Positions 33,203 through 42,030 of a stretch of DNA of 64,000 nt are shown here, in pieces. The stretch lies in NCBI GenBank assembly GCA_023390905.1, contig JAEWBY010000042.1:1-64000 (forward strand). The letters run 5' to 3'. Numbering within the stretch: the first letter of the stretch is position 1; each line of letters starts with the position of its first letter. Source of the DNA: Pseudomonadota bacterium (GTDB lineage: Bacteria; Pseudomonadota; Gammaproteobacteria; Xanthomonadales; Xanthomonadaceae). The notes under the pieces were generated by a model. That model was given only the letters and a program-made list of their open reading frames with translations. It had not been told where the DNA came from and searched no databases. The position numbers were made by a program, and so were the translations under genes.

Positions 33203-33838
33203 ATGCCCATGACGACGAACGCGCTGCAATCGGAACTGTGCTGGCTCGCCCTCGGTGATTCCTACACCATCGGCGAGGGCGTGCCCGAAGCCGGCCGCTG
33301 GCCGATGCAACTTGCGGCCGCCCTGCGTGGCGAAGGCATCGCGATCGCCGATCCGCGCATCATCGCCACCACCGGCTGGACCACCGACGAGCTGGATGCG
33401 GCGATGAGCGCGGAGGAACCACTCGGTACGTTTGATTTCGTCAGCCTGCTGATCGGCGTCAACAACCAGTATCGCGGCCGCGACGTGGAGGAATACCGCG
33501 TGCAGTTCGCGGCATTGCTGTGGCGTGCGATCGGGCTTGCGCGCAACCGCGCCGATCGGGTGCTGGTGCTCTCGATCCCGGACTGGGGCGTAACGCCGTT
33601 CGCCGCGAAGGAAGGCCGCGATCGCACGCGCATCGCGGCCGAGCTCGATGCCTGCAACCTCGCGGCCCGCCAGACCTGCGAAACGCGCGGCGTCGCCTTC
33701 GTCGACATCACCCCGATCAGCCGCGCGCGCGGCGCGGAAGCAACGATGCTGGCCGAGGATGGCCTGCATCCGTCGGCGTCGATGTATGCGGAATGGGCGC
33801 GCCTGGCGCTGCCGGTGGCGCGGCATCTGCTGTCCTGA
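33203..33838 (+). CDS. SGNH/GDSL-family hydrolase (esterase)
   Basis: 211 residues. Motif blocks are in order: block I LALGDSYTIGEG (catalytic Ser), block III LIGVNNQYRG (GxNN/N oxyanion), and block V EDGLHPSASMY (Asp-His). No signal peptide, so probably cytoplasmic. Substrate unknown. The gene lies 52 bp downstream of alaA in the same direction; cotranscription is possible. It converges with a deacetylase gene. Confidence 0.92.
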   Translation: MPMTTNALQSELCWLALGDSYTIGEGVPEAGRWPMQLAAALRGEGIAIADPRIIATTGWTTDELDAAMSAEEPLGTFDFVSLLIGVNNQYRGRDVEEYRVQFAALLWRAIGLARNRADRVLVLSIPDWGVTPFAAKEGRDRTRIAAELDACNLAARQTCETRGVAFVDITPISRARGAEATMLAEDGLHPSASMYAEWARLALPVARHLLS

Positions 33839-33905
33839 CGCGCGCCGGCGCGAGGCATCGCAAGCACGCGGGCGATCGCACGGGCGATCGCCGCGCCTGA
33901 AGGTG

Positions 33906-34697
33906 CTACATCGGCATCGGCGGCTCCGGCAGCACCGTGCGGTATTCGTTCTGCTCCAGCCATCGCAGCAGTCGCGCGAGGATCTCGAGGTTGTGACGGT
34001 GCGCCGCGCCTTCATGCAGCAGCACGATCGCGCCCGGCCTGATGTCGCGGGTAATCCGCGCCAGCACGCGCTCGGGCTCGCAGTGCACGCCATCGAAACC
34101 GCGCGCGGACCATGCCACCCGCGCCAGTCCGTGCCGCTTGAGTGACAGCGATACGAATGGATTGGTCATGCCCACCACCGATCGGTACCAGCGCGGCGTG
34201 CGCCCGGTGATGGCGGTGAGCACGGACTGGTTCTGGCCGATCTCGTGCTCCATCCGCGCCGGCCCCAAGCGCCAGAAGCGCGTGTCCGGATGGCTCAGGC
34301 TGTGGTTGCCGATGCCATGACCGCGCGCCAGGATTTCGTTGACGAGCGCCGGCTCGGCCAGCGCACGTTCGCCGACGACGAAGAACGTCGCCCGCGCGCC
34401 GTGGCGTTCGAGCAGATCCAGCATCGGCCGGGTGTCATGGGACGGCCCGTCATCGATCGTCAGCCACACCTCGCGCCGCTGCGACGGCAACCGGCTCAGC
34501 ACCGGCCCGAACAGCGCCGCGCGCGGATGCAGCGTGCCCCAGACCACCAGCAGATGGCTGCCCACCATCAGCGGCAGGCCGATCGCCCAGCCCAGCTTCC
34601 ACCACGCCAGCGCCACCAGCGCTTGTGAGAACGCCAACAGCCCCAATATCGTTCCGGGCCGGCGTGGAATGCGATGAAGTGTTGCCGCGCGGGTCAT
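33906..34697 (-). CDS. polysaccharide deacetylase family protein, membrane-anchored
   Basis: 263 residues from the ATG at 34697; an ATG at 34712 would add five residues, and neither has a strong ribosome site. Two hydrophobic helices (GTILGLLAFSQALVALAWW, then IGLPLMVGSHLLVVWGTL) anchor the protein. The NodB domain (about 75-260) has LTIDDGPSHDTRPMLDLLE, GNHSLSHPD (HxxxH) and a C-terminal IVLLHEGAAHRHN. The substrate is not shown. It diverges from the Grx4 fusion gene. Confidence 0.9.
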   Translation of the reverse strand: MTRAATLHRIPRRPGTILGLLAFSQALVALAWWKLGWAIGLPLMVGSHLLVVWGTLHPRAALFGPVLSRLPSQRREVWLTIDDGPSHDTRPMLDLLERHGARATFFVVGERALAEPALVNEILARGHGIGNHSLSHPDTRFWRLGPARMEHEIGQNQSVLTAITGRTPRWYRSVVGMTNPFVSLSLKRHGLARVAWSARGFDGVHCEPERVLARITRDIRPGAIVLLHEGAAHRHNLEILARLLRWLEQNEYRTVLPEPPMPM

Positions 34698-34751
34698 GCC
34701 CCATGATGCCATGAGGCGTAAAATTCCCGTCCCGTCTTCCGGTAACCGCCC

Positions 34752-35681
34752 ATGTCCCTCGACCCCGCCCTGCGCAGCCGCATCGAATCCCTCCTCCAAG
34801 CCAATCGCGTCGTGTTGTTCATGAAAGGCCAGCCGCAGATGCCGCAGTGCGGTTTCTCCGCCAAGGCCGTCGGTGCGCTGGACACGCTCGGCATCGATTA
34901 CGCGCACGTCAACGTGCTGGCCGATCAGGAAATCCGCGAGGGCATCAAGGCCTATGGCGACTGGCCGACCATTCCGCAGTTGTACGTCGATGGCGAACTG
35001 GTCGGCGGCAGCGACATCATCGAACAGATGACCAACTCCGGCGAGCTGGCCAGCCTGCTCGGCGTGCAGGCCCCGGATCGCACGCCGCCGTCGATCACGA
35101 TCACGCCGGCCGCCGCCGACATGCTGCGCAACGCCGTGGCCGACGCCGGTGAAGGCGCGGCGCTGGCGCTGTCGATCAACGCCCAGTACCAGCCGAATTT
35201 CCAGCTCGCGCGTTTCGACGCCAACGCGATCGCGGCCGAATCCAATGGCATCCGCGTGCAGTTCGATGTCGCCAGCGCGCGCCGCGCCGAGGGCATTACG
35301 ATCGATTGGGTCGACGACATGCGCGGCAAGGGCCTGGCCATCGACAACCCGAATGCGCCCAAGCCGGTGCAGGCGATCTCGCCCGCCGATGCGGATGCCA
35401 GGGTGCGCGCGGGCGAACTGATCCTGGTCGATGTGCGCCCGGCCGAAGAGCGCGCGCAGGCCTCGGTCTCCGTTTCGATCCGCACGTTCGACGGCAACGG
35501 CCGCGCCGATCTGGAAGCCCTGCCGAAAGACACCGCGCTGGCCTTCCTGTGCCGCAGCGGCGGTCGCAGCCAGCAGGCCGCCGAGGAATTCCGCGCGCTC
35601 GGCTTTTCCCGCGTCTACAACGTCACCGGCGGCATCAATGCCTGGGCCGACGACGTGGACGGTTCCATCAGCAAATACTGA
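34752..35681 (+). CDS. grxD: monothiol glutaredoxin Grx4 fused to an A-type-carrier-like domain and a rhodanese domain
   Basis: 309 residues, three domains; ordinary GrxD has about 115. Residues 1-105 are a CGFS-type monothiol glutaredoxin (FMKGQPQMPQCGFSAKAVGA). Residues about 115-200 have an IscA/A-type carrier layout (SITITPAAADMLRNAV ... ITIDWVDDMRGKGLAIDNPN), but the three cluster-binding cysteines are absent. Residues about 210-305 are rhodanese-like, with the active Cys in FLCRSGGRSQQAAEEF and NVTGGINAW. The protein should carry or deliver Fe-S clusters and possibly handle sulfur. A strong terminator follows. Confidence 0.93.
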   Translation: MSLDPALRSRIESLLQANRVVLFMKGQPQMPQCGFSAKAVGALDTLGIDYAHVNVLADQEIREGIKAYGDWPTIPQLYVDGELVGGSDIIEQMTNSGELASLLGVQAPDRTPPSITITPAAADMLRNAVADAGEGAALALSINAQYQPNFQLARFDANAIAAESNGIRVQFDVASARRAEGITIDWVDDMRGKGLAIDNPNAPKPVQAISPADADARVRAGELILVDVRPAEERAQASVSVSIRTFDGNGRADLEALPKDTALAFLCRSGGRSQQAAEEFRALGFSRVYNVTGGINAWADDVDGSISKY

Positions 35682-35719
35682 CCGCGTTGCAATTCCAGCG
35701 CGTCTCGGGTGCAGCAGGG

Positions 35720-35742
35720 ACGGCAGCTTCGGCTGCCGTTTT
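35720..35742 (+). terminator. rho-independent terminator after the Grx4 fusion gene
   Basis: ACGGCAGC-TTCG-GCTGCCGT followed by TTT: a perfect 8-bp stem with a UUCG tetraloop, 39 bp past the stop. It lies between convergent genes. Confidence 0.92.
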
Positions 35743-35856
35743 CATGTGGCTGCGGCAAAGCGCGCGCGATCGATGCACCTGCCCCGGGTTTCCCGCCATG
35801 CCGTCGCGGCGTCGAGCCTGGCGATATCCAGGACGCGCGGGCACGTTGCCCCATCC

Positions 35857-36396
35857 TCAACCCGCGAATCCGCCGCTGGCCAGATAGTCGATTTCTTCCT
35901 GCGTGGATGTGCGGCCCAGCGCCTCATTGCGGTGCGGGAAGCGACCGAAGCGCGCGATGAGATCGTAGTGGAGCTGTGCGTACTTCAGATATTGCGCATC
36001 GCCCAGCGGCGTGAACAGATCCAGCGCACGCTGCTGATCGGCCAGCGCTTCGGAATGCTCGTACGGCATGTAGAAGAAGATGCGCAGCGGCATCGCGGTG
36101 GCCGCATCATGTCCGCGCGCAATCGCGCGATCGGCGTACTGCCGCGCCAGTCCGTCGGTGGCGTAGGAGTGCGCGCAACCGCGGAAGCAGTTCCGCGGGA
36201 ACTGATCCAGCAACAGGATCAGCGCCAGCGCACTTTCGGGCTGCTCCATCCAGTCCTCCAGTTCGCGCCGCGCCGCACGGAAGTGCAGATCGCGGAAGCG
36301 ATCATGGAAGGCATCGTCGAATGCCGGATCACGGCCGAACCATTTCTCGTAGCCGGCCTGTTGCCAGAACTCGATGACACTGCGCGCCTCGGACAT
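35857..36396 (-). CDS. DUF924 family protein
   Basis: 179 residues with the DUF924 pattern: opening VIEFWQQAGYEKWFGRDPAF, central LALILLLDQFPRNCFRG and FFYMPYEHSEAL, ending near FPHRNEALGRTSTQEE. All-helical cytoplasmic protein of unknown function, common in proteobacteria. The stop converges with the Grx4 fusion gene. No partner gene is close on its strand; the upstream neighbour, amn, is 116 bp away. Confidence 0.93.
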   Translation of the reverse strand: MSEARSVIEFWQQAGYEKWFGRDPAFDDAFHDRFRDLHFRAARRELEDWMEQPESALALILLLDQFPRNCFRGCAHSYATDGLARQYADRAIARGHDAATAMPLRIFFYMPYEHSEALADQQRALDLFTPLGDAQYLKYAQLHYDLIARFGRFPHRNEALGRTSTQEEIDYLASGGFAG

Positions 36397-36512
36397 GCGG
36401 AACTCCGGATCGATGCGCGACGGGCGCGCGGGGGTTCGATGATGGACGCGTCACGCACGCGATGGAATGCGACGCCGCCGCACGCTGTGTTCCGGCGGCG
36501 CATCCACGTGTG

Positions 36513-37289
36513 TCATTCGTCGAAACGCAGATGCCGCACCGACTTGCCATTGCGGCGGATCAGCTTGAGCGCCTCGATGCCCACGGTGATGTGGTTCTCG
36601 ACATACTGCGAGCTGACCTTGGCATCGGAGGCTTCGGTCTTCACGCCCTCAGGAATCATCGGCTGATCCGATACCAGCAACAGCGCGCCGGAGGGGATGC
36701 GGTTGGCAAAACCGGCGGCGAAGATGGTGGCCGTCTCCATGTCGATCGCCATGCAGCGCATCAGCCGCAACCGTTCCTTGAAGGCATCGTCGTGTTCCCA
36801 CACGCGGCGGTTGGTGGTGTAGACGGTGCCGGTCCAGTAGTCGTGGCCGAGATCGCGGATCATCGTGGACACCGCGCGCTGCAGCGCGAACGCCGGCAGC
36901 GCCGGCACTTCCGGCAGCAGGTAATCGTTGCTGGTGCCTTCGCCGCGGATCGCCGCGATCGGCAGCACCAGATCGCCGAGCTGGTTCTTGCGCTTGAGGC
37001 CGCCGCACTTGCCGAGGAACAGCACCGCCTTGGGCATGATCGCCGACAGCAGGTCCATCACCGTGGCCGCATTCGGGCTGCCCATGCCGAAGTTGATCAT
37101 GGTCATGCCATCGAACGTGGCGCTGGCCATCGGCCGATCCAGCCCGACGATCGGCGCGCCGGTCAGTTGCGAGAACGTGTTGAGGTAGCCGCCGAAGTTG
37201 GTCAGCAGGATGTGTTCGCCGAACTGATCCAGCGGCACGCCGGTATAGCGCGGCAGCCAGTTGTCGACGATTTCGCTCTTGTCTTTCAT
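36513..37289 (-). CDS. amn: AMP nucleosidase, short form
   Basis: 258 residues, compared with about 480 for E. coli Amn. It corresponds to the C-terminal nucleoside-phosphorylase-fold catalytic domain (TMINFGMGSPNAATVMDLLS, LFLGKCGGLKRKNQLGDLVL, IDMETATIFAAGFANRIPSG, VSDQPMIPEGVKTEASD). The N-terminal regulatory domain of the long form is missing, so phosphate/ATP allostery may differ. It hydrolyses AMP to adenine and ribose 5-phosphate. Short forms of this type occur in Xanthomonadales and Bacteroidetes (from memory). Confidence 0.92.
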   Translation of the reverse strand: MKDKSEIVDNWLPRYTGVPLDQFGEHILLTNFGGYLNTFSQLTGAPIVGLDRPMASATFDGMTMINFGMGSPNAATVMDLLSAIMPKAVLFLGKCGGLKRKNQLGDLVLPIAAIRGEGTSNDYLLPEVPALPAFALQRAVSTMIRDLGHDYWTGTVYTTNRRVWEHDDAFKERLRLMRCMAIDMETATIFAAGFANRIPSGALLLVSDQPMIPEGVKTEASDAKVSSQYVENHITVGIEALKLIRRNGKSVRHLRFDE

Positions 37290-37399
37290 CGTGGTCCTTT
37301 CTAGTTGTTATGCCTGCATTCTCGCACGCGCGGCCGCACCTGCACTTGGCAAGCGAGCGCGACTCCGGTTAGGGTCGGAGCACCTATCGGGGGCTCACC

Positions 37400-38824
37400 A
37401 TGCGATCGATTCTCCTGGCCGGATTCGGCCTGGCCTTGCTGTGCACGGGCGCGCACGCCGCGACGCCCAAATCCCGCTTCACCGCCGACCCGTATCCCAG
37501 CACCTACCGCGCGATTGCGTCCGGCCCGGTGCTGATTGAACACGCGACCGTGCTGACCGGCACCGGCGAGCGCATCGACGATGCCGATGTACTGGTGCAG
37601 GACGGCCGCATCGCCGCGGTCGGGCGCGCGTTGCAGGCTCCGGACGGTGCGACGCGCGTGGACGGGCGCGGAAAGTGGGTCACGCCGGGCATCATCGACG
37701 TGCACTCGCATCTGGGCGTCTATCCGAGCCCCGGCGCACGCGCGCACCAGGACGGCAACGAGATGACCGGCTCGGTCACCGCCAATGTCTGGGCCGAGCA
37801 TTCGGTGTGGCCGCAGGATCCGGGCTTCCACACCGCGCTCGCCGGCGGCATCACCACGCTGCAGGTGTTGCCCGGTTCGGCCAATCTGGTAGGCGGCCGC
37901 GGCGTCACGCTGAAGAACGTACCGGCCACCACCTACCAGGGCATGAAGTTTCCGGACGCGCCGTGGGGCCTGAAGATGGCCTGCGGCGAGAATCCCAAGC
38001 GCGTGTATGGCGGCAAGGGCGTGCCGCCGATGACGCGCATGGGCAATGTCGCCGGCTACCGCGCCGCGTTCATCGATGCCAGCGAATACCTGCGCAAGAA
38101 CGCGCCGGCGCCTGCGGAACCGAAGAAAAAGCGCTGGTGGCAGCGCGCATCCGGTGGCGAAGGCCAGGACAGCGGCGGCGACAGCGGCGGCAAGCGCGAT
38201 CTCAAGCTCGATACGCTGGCCGGCGCGATCAACGGCGAGATCCTCGTGCACATCCACTGCTATCGCGCCGATGAAATGGCGACGATGCTGGATCTGGCCA
38301 AGGAATTCGGCTTCAAGGTCGCCGCGTTCCATCATGGCGTGGAAGCCTACAAGCTCGCCGATCGCCTCGCCGCCGAAGGCGTGTGCGGTGCGCTCTGGGC
38401 CGACTGGTGGGGCTTCAAGATGGAAGCCTTCGATGGCATCCAGGAAAACATCGCGCTGGTCGATCGTCCGGCCAACAGTTGCGCGATCGTGCACTCGGAT
38501 TCGGAGGAAGGCATCCAGCGCCTCAACCAGGAAGCGGCCAAGGTGATCGCCCATGCGCGTCGCGCCGGCATGGGCGATATTCCGCCGGAGCGCGCGATCC
38601 GCTGGCTCACCGCCAATCCCGCGCGCGCGCTCGGCGTGGCCGAACGCACCGGCACGCTGGAGGTCGGCAAGATGGGCGACGTGGTGATCTGGAACCAGAA
38701 TCCCTTCAGCTCCTATGCGCATGCCGAGCAGGTCTACATCGACGGCGCGCGCGTGTACGACCGGCAGGATCGCGGCAGGCAGCCGGTCTCGGACTTCATG
38801 CTCGGACAGGAGGCGGCGCGATGA
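37400..38824 (+). CDS. secreted amidohydrolase, metal-binding type
   Basis: 474 residues with a signal peptide (LLAGFGLALLCTGAHA). The amidohydrolase motifs are complete: HxH in GIIDVHSHLGV (about residue 100), later His in ILVHIHCYRADE and AAFHHGVEAYK, and the Asp in VHSDSEEG. The closing beta domain has ARALGVAERTGTLEVGKMGD. A Gly/Ser-rich insert with EPKKKRWWQRA (about 237-265) is unusual. It belongs to the imidazolonepropionase-like group; the substrate is unknown. The stop overlaps the next gene's start (ATGA). Confidence 0.9.
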   Translation: MRSILLAGFGLALLCTGAHAATPKSRFTADPYPSTYRAIASGPVLIEHATVLTGTGERIDDADVLVQDGRIAAVGRALQAPDGATRVDGRGKWVTPGIIDVHSHLGVYPSPGARAHQDGNEMTGSVTANVWAEHSVWPQDPGFHTALAGGITTLQVLPGSANLVGGRGVTLKNVPATTYQGMKFPDAPWGLKMACGENPKRVYGGKGVPPMTRMGNVAGYRAAFIDASEYLRKNAPAPAEPKKKRWWQRASGGEGQDSGGDSGGKRDLKLDTLAGAINGEILVHIHCYRADEMATMLDLAKEFGFKVAAFHHGVEAYKLADRLAAEGVCGALWADWWGFKMEAFDGIQENIALVDRPANSCAIVHSDSEEGIQRLNQEAAKVIAHARRAGMGDIPPERAIRWLTANPARALGVAERTGTLEVGKMGDVVIWNQNPFSSYAHAEQVYIDGARVYDRQDRGRQPVSDFMLGQEAAR

Positions 38825-40119
38825 ACACGCACCCCATCATCACGCGCGCGCGCCGTACGCGCCTGCGCGCCGCAGGGCTGGCATTGATCGCCGGCGCACT
38901 GTTCAACACCGCTTCGGCGCAGGACGTGCTGATCCGCAATGCGACCGTGCACACCGCCGGCGCGCAGGGCACGCTGCGCAATGCCGACGTGCTCGTGCGC
39001 AATGGCCTGATCCAGTCGGTGGGCACGGGGCTGTCCGCGCCCGCCGGCGTGGACACCGTCGATGCCGGCGGACGCCCGCTGACGCCGGCGTTCTTCGGCG
39101 GCATCACCGAGATCGGCGTGGAGGAAGTTTCCGGCGAATCCTCCACCGATGACAGCGCGGTCTCGCTCAACGCCCTGCAACCGATGCGCCCGGAGTTCGA
39201 CGTCACCCTCGCCTACAACCCCGAGTCCGTGCTGATTCCGGTCGCGCGCGTGGAAGGGCTGGGCTTCACCGTGCTGGGCGCGTCCACCGGTGCATCGTTC
39301 GTTGCCGGACAGGGCGGCCTGGTCCGCCTGGATGGCAGCGCCGATCCGATCGGCGCGCGCGCCTTGTTCATCCGCCTCGGCGGCGGGGCTTCGGGGCTGA
39401 GCGGCAATTCGCGCGCGGCGCAGTGGATGCTGCTCGATCAACTGGTGGCCGAAGCGCGCGGCCGCATTCCGGTCGATTCACCGCACGCGTTGCTGACGCC
39501 GGCCGGCCGCGCGGTGCTGGCGCGTTTCCTCGGCGGACAGGGCCGCATCGTCGTGAGCGTCAATCGCGCGGCCGACATCCGCCAGTTGCTGCGCTGGGCG
39601 AAGAAGGAGAACGTGCGCATCGCGATCGCCGGCGGCGCCGAAGCGTGGAAGCTCGCGGCCGACATCGCACAGGCGCGCGTGCCGGTGTTCGTCGACGGGC
39701 TGGCGGACCTGCCCGCCGATTTCGATCAGATCGGGGCGACGCTGGAAAACGCCGCGCGGCTGGACGCGGCCGGCGTCAGCGTGAGCTTCAGCCAGTCCGG
39801 CGATGCCTCGCACAACGCCCGCAAGATTCGCCAGCATGCGGGCAATGCGGTCGCCAATGGCCTGCCGTGGGAAAAAGGGCTGGCGGCGTTGACGCGCATC
39901 CCCGCGCAGGTCTTCGGCGTGGAGGATCGCATTGGCACCATCGCACCGGGCAAGCTCGCCGATCTGGTGTTGTGGAGCGGCGATCCGCTGGACGTGGCCA
40001 ATACCGCGCAGCAACTGTGGCTCGGCGGCAAGGCCGTGCCGATGCGCTCACGCCAGACCGAACTGCGCGATCGCTACCTGCGCCAGGACGGCACGCTGCC
40101 GCCCGCCTACGGACAGTGA
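38821..40119 (+). CDS. secreted amidohydrolase-like protein lacking metal ligands (paired with the preceding enzyme)
   Basis: 432 residues with a signal peptide (LRAAGLALIAGALFNTASA). The amidohydrolase frame is recognisable at both ends: VLIRNATVHTAGAQGTLRNA, and VFGVEDRIGTIAPGKLADLV. At the place of HxH the sequence is LTPAFFGGITEIG, and no histidines stand where the later metal ligands should be. It is therefore probably not a hydrolase by itself. Translational coupling to the intact enzyme points to a heteromeric complex. This is deduced from the sequence, not known. Confidence 0.87.
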   Translation: MNTHPIITRARRTRLRAAGLALIAGALFNTASAQDVLIRNATVHTAGAQGTLRNADVLVRNGLIQSVGTGLSAPAGVDTVDAGGRPLTPAFFGGITEIGVEEVSGESSTDDSAVSLNALQPMRPEFDVTLAYNPESVLIPVARVEGLGFTVLGASTGASFVAGQGGLVRLDGSADPIGARALFIRLGGGASGLSGNSRAAQWMLLDQLVAEARGRIPVDSPHALLTPAGRAVLARFLGGQGRIVVSVNRAADIRQLLRWAKKENVRIAIAGGAEAWKLAADIAQARVPVFVDGLADLPADFDQIGATLENAARLDAAGVSVSFSQSGDASHNARKIRQHAGNAVANGLPWEKGLAALTRIPAQVFGVEDRIGTIAPGKLADLVLWSGDPLDVANTAQQLWLGGKAVPMRSRQTELRDRYLRQDGTLPPAYGQ

Positions 40120-40166
40120 GGCCGCAGCACGTCATCCCCTGCCACAATGCGCACGAGTGAGTGAAC

Positions 40167-40190
40167 GCCCTTCTCCAACCGGAGAAGGGC
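40167..40190. repeat. REP-like hairpin element
   Basis: GCCCTTCTCC-AACC-GGAGAAGGGC, a perfect 10-bp stem with a 4-base loop, followed by CGGGATGAGGGC. This resembles the REP-type elements common in Xanthomonadaceae (CCCTTCTCC...GGAGAAGGGC-GGGATGAGGG, from memory). It lies in the convergent gap between the amidohydrolase and cyclase genes and could act as a transcript stabiliser or terminator. Confidence 0.75.
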
Positions 40191-40280
40191 CGGGATGAGG
40201 GCCACGCCCGACTCTCATCGTTCCATACGCCCTCGACGGTCGCTTCGTGCGCCCTCGCGGCGAGTTGAAGGCATCGCGCT

Positions 40281-41942
40281 TCAGCGCTCCAGCATTTTTT
40301 CGACTTCGATCACGCCCGCGCCACGGACGCGATTGCCACCTTCGCGCTTGGCGCGATACATCGCTTCGTCTGCGCGTTTGATCAGGCTGGCGACGCTGTC
40401 CTGGCTGGTGCATTCGGCCACGCCGATGCTCGCGGTGACACCGACGGCGGTGTCGTCCACCACCGCGCATTCGCGCTCGATGCGGCCGCGCACGCGTTCG
40501 CCGATGCGCGCGGCCGAAGCGGCGTCCACGCCAGTGAGCACCAGCACGAATTCCTCGCCGCCGAGGCGGCCGAGTTGATCGCCGTACTGGAATTCCTCGC
40601 TGATGACGCGGGTCACCGCGCGCAGGCAGTGATCGCCCAGCGTGTGCCCATACCGATCGTTGATCTGCTTGAAGAAGTCGAGATCGATGAACAGCAGCGA
40701 CAGCGGGATGTGTTCGCGCTGGCGTTCGAGGATCGCCCAGTCCAGGCGGTATTCGATTGCGCTGCGGTTGAGCACGCCGGTGAGCCCGTCGCGCTCGGCA
40801 TGCTGCTTGGCGGTATCGCGCTCGCGGCGGAAGGTCAGCATGCGATCGGCCAGGCCCAGCGCCATCACCACCGCGGCGAACGCAAGCACCACCGGATACC
40901 CGTAATCGGCCCAGTTTTCCACCCAAGCCCCGAGGCTGATGCGCACCGCGCGGAACGTGCCGAAGGCGATCAGCGGCACCCACGCCGCGAGGAAATACGC
41001 CGCGTGCCGGCTGCCGCGCCGCCACGCCAGGCACAGGCACACCAGTCCGAGCAGGTGGCTGCCCAGGAACAGGACGTTGCCGTAATCCGGAAACCAGGTC
41101 TTGTCCGCCGGCCACGGGAACAGCAGGAACAGCAGCAACGCAGCGGGCAGGTAAATGCCGATCCATGCCAGCCAGCGGGTGAGCCTGGGCGTCAGCGGCT
41201 GCAGATCGGCGTACTCAATCATCAACCGCGTGCCCAGCATCGTGGCCAGCGTGGCGATGCACCAGATCCCCGGCGGACCGAACACCGCCAGCCACCGCAG
41301 ACCGGGCAGCGAGTACGCTTCGCCGTACGAGCACAGGATGTAGAGCAGTTCCGAGAGAATCGTGCCGGCATAGAGCAGGTACACGCGATCGCGCAGCATT
41401 GCCCAGAACAGCAGCACGGTCAGCGAGACGCCCAGCACCACGCCCATCGCCGACATCAGGATCCGCGTGTGCGCGAGATCGGCCTGCGCATGCCGCGCGC
41501 GCGATTCGACCGCCACGTGCAACGGATAGCGCGCGCCCTCCACGCGCACGTACAGCGGGCCCTCGCCACGCAGCGGGAACACCAGCGCGTGCCGCGAATA
41601 ACGCGGATCCAGATGCGCATCGAACACGCTCTGGCTCACCGGCATGCCACCGGCGCGATCGAGCACCGTCACGCGCGCCGAGTACGGGTGGTAGATCAGC
41701 AGCAGCGGCGTGTCGATGCCGGCCACCGGCTGCACCCGCCATTCGCCGTTGCCCAGCACGGGCGCGTCACCGGCGGTGGATTCGACGAAGCGGCGTTCGG
41801 AGAAAAGCCCGGCGGTCTGGCCGGACTGCTGGGCCGCGGTGGCGGGCAGGATGCGATCGATGCGCGTGATGCCGCTTTCCTGCGCCATCACCGGCTGCAT
41901 CAGTGCCACTCCCAGCAGAACCCACCACCACCCCAGTTTCAT
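40281..41942 (-). CDS. 7TM-DISM diguanylate cyclase
   Basis: 553 residues. A signal peptide (VLLGVALMQPVMA) precedes an extracytoplasmic 7TMR-DISMED2-type beta domain (about 25-165), seven membrane helices (about 175-365), and a GGDEF domain (about 390-550). The active site is GRLGGEEFVLVLTG and RADEAMYRAKREGG is the conserved closing helix, so cyclase activity is expected. The inhibitory I-site position reads QYGD instead of RxxD: the arginine is lost, so product inhibition is probably weak. A perfect CRP/Clp-type box lies 73-88 bp before the start. The signal it senses is unknown. Confidence 0.93.
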   Translation of the reverse strand: MKLGWWWVLLGVALMQPVMAQESGITRIDRILPATAAQQSGQTAGLFSERRFVESTAGDAPVLGNGEWRVQPVAGIDTPLLLIYHPYSARVTVLDRAGGMPVSQSVFDAHLDPRYSRHALVFPLRGEGPLYVRVEGARYPLHVAVESRARHAQADLAHTRILMSAMGVVLGVSLTVLLFWAMLRDRVYLLYAGTILSELLYILCSYGEAYSLPGLRWLAVFGPPGIWCIATLATMLGTRLMIEYADLQPLTPRLTRWLAWIGIYLPAALLLFLLFPWPADKTWFPDYGNVLFLGSHLLGLVCLCLAWRRGSRHAAYFLAAWVPLIAFGTFRAVRISLGAWVENWADYGYPVVLAFAAVVMALGLADRMLTFRRERDTAKQHAERDGLTGVLNRSAIEYRLDWAILERQREHIPLSLLFIDLDFFKQINDRYGHTLGDHCLRAVTRVISEEFQYGDQLGRLGGEEFVLVLTGVDAASAARIGERVRGRIERECAVVDDTAVGVTASIGVAECTSQDSVASLIKRADEAMYRAKREGGNRVRGAGVIEVEKMLER

Positions 41943-42014
41943 GCGGCTCCCTGCTCCTGTGCCGGAGTTTGCTTTTCAGGCTCCTGGCCCGGCAAGGGCG
42001 CGATCGGACATTTT

Positions 42015-42030
42015 TGTGATTGACATCACA
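42015..42030. promoter_or_regulatory. CRP/Clp-type binding site (perfect TGTGA-N6-TCACA)
   Basis: TGTGATTGACATCACA matches the CRP/Clp consensus exactly. It lies in the 266-bp divergent gap, nearer the diguanylate cyclase start (about 80 bp) than the DegV start (about 185 bp). In Xanthomonas the CRP-like protein Clp is itself inhibited by c-di-GMP (established), so a feedback loop is possible here. Confidence 0.75.

Noticed and set aside
33839..33905. Repeated GGGCGATCGC segments between convergent genes, considered as a terminator or operator
   Set aside because: GC-rich self-complementary stretch without a T tract or regulator context.
42015..42030. FNR site reading of the palindrome before the cyclase gene
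   Set aside because: The outer bases are TGTGA/TCACA, an exact CRP/Clp match, whereas FNR needs TTGAT/ATCAA.
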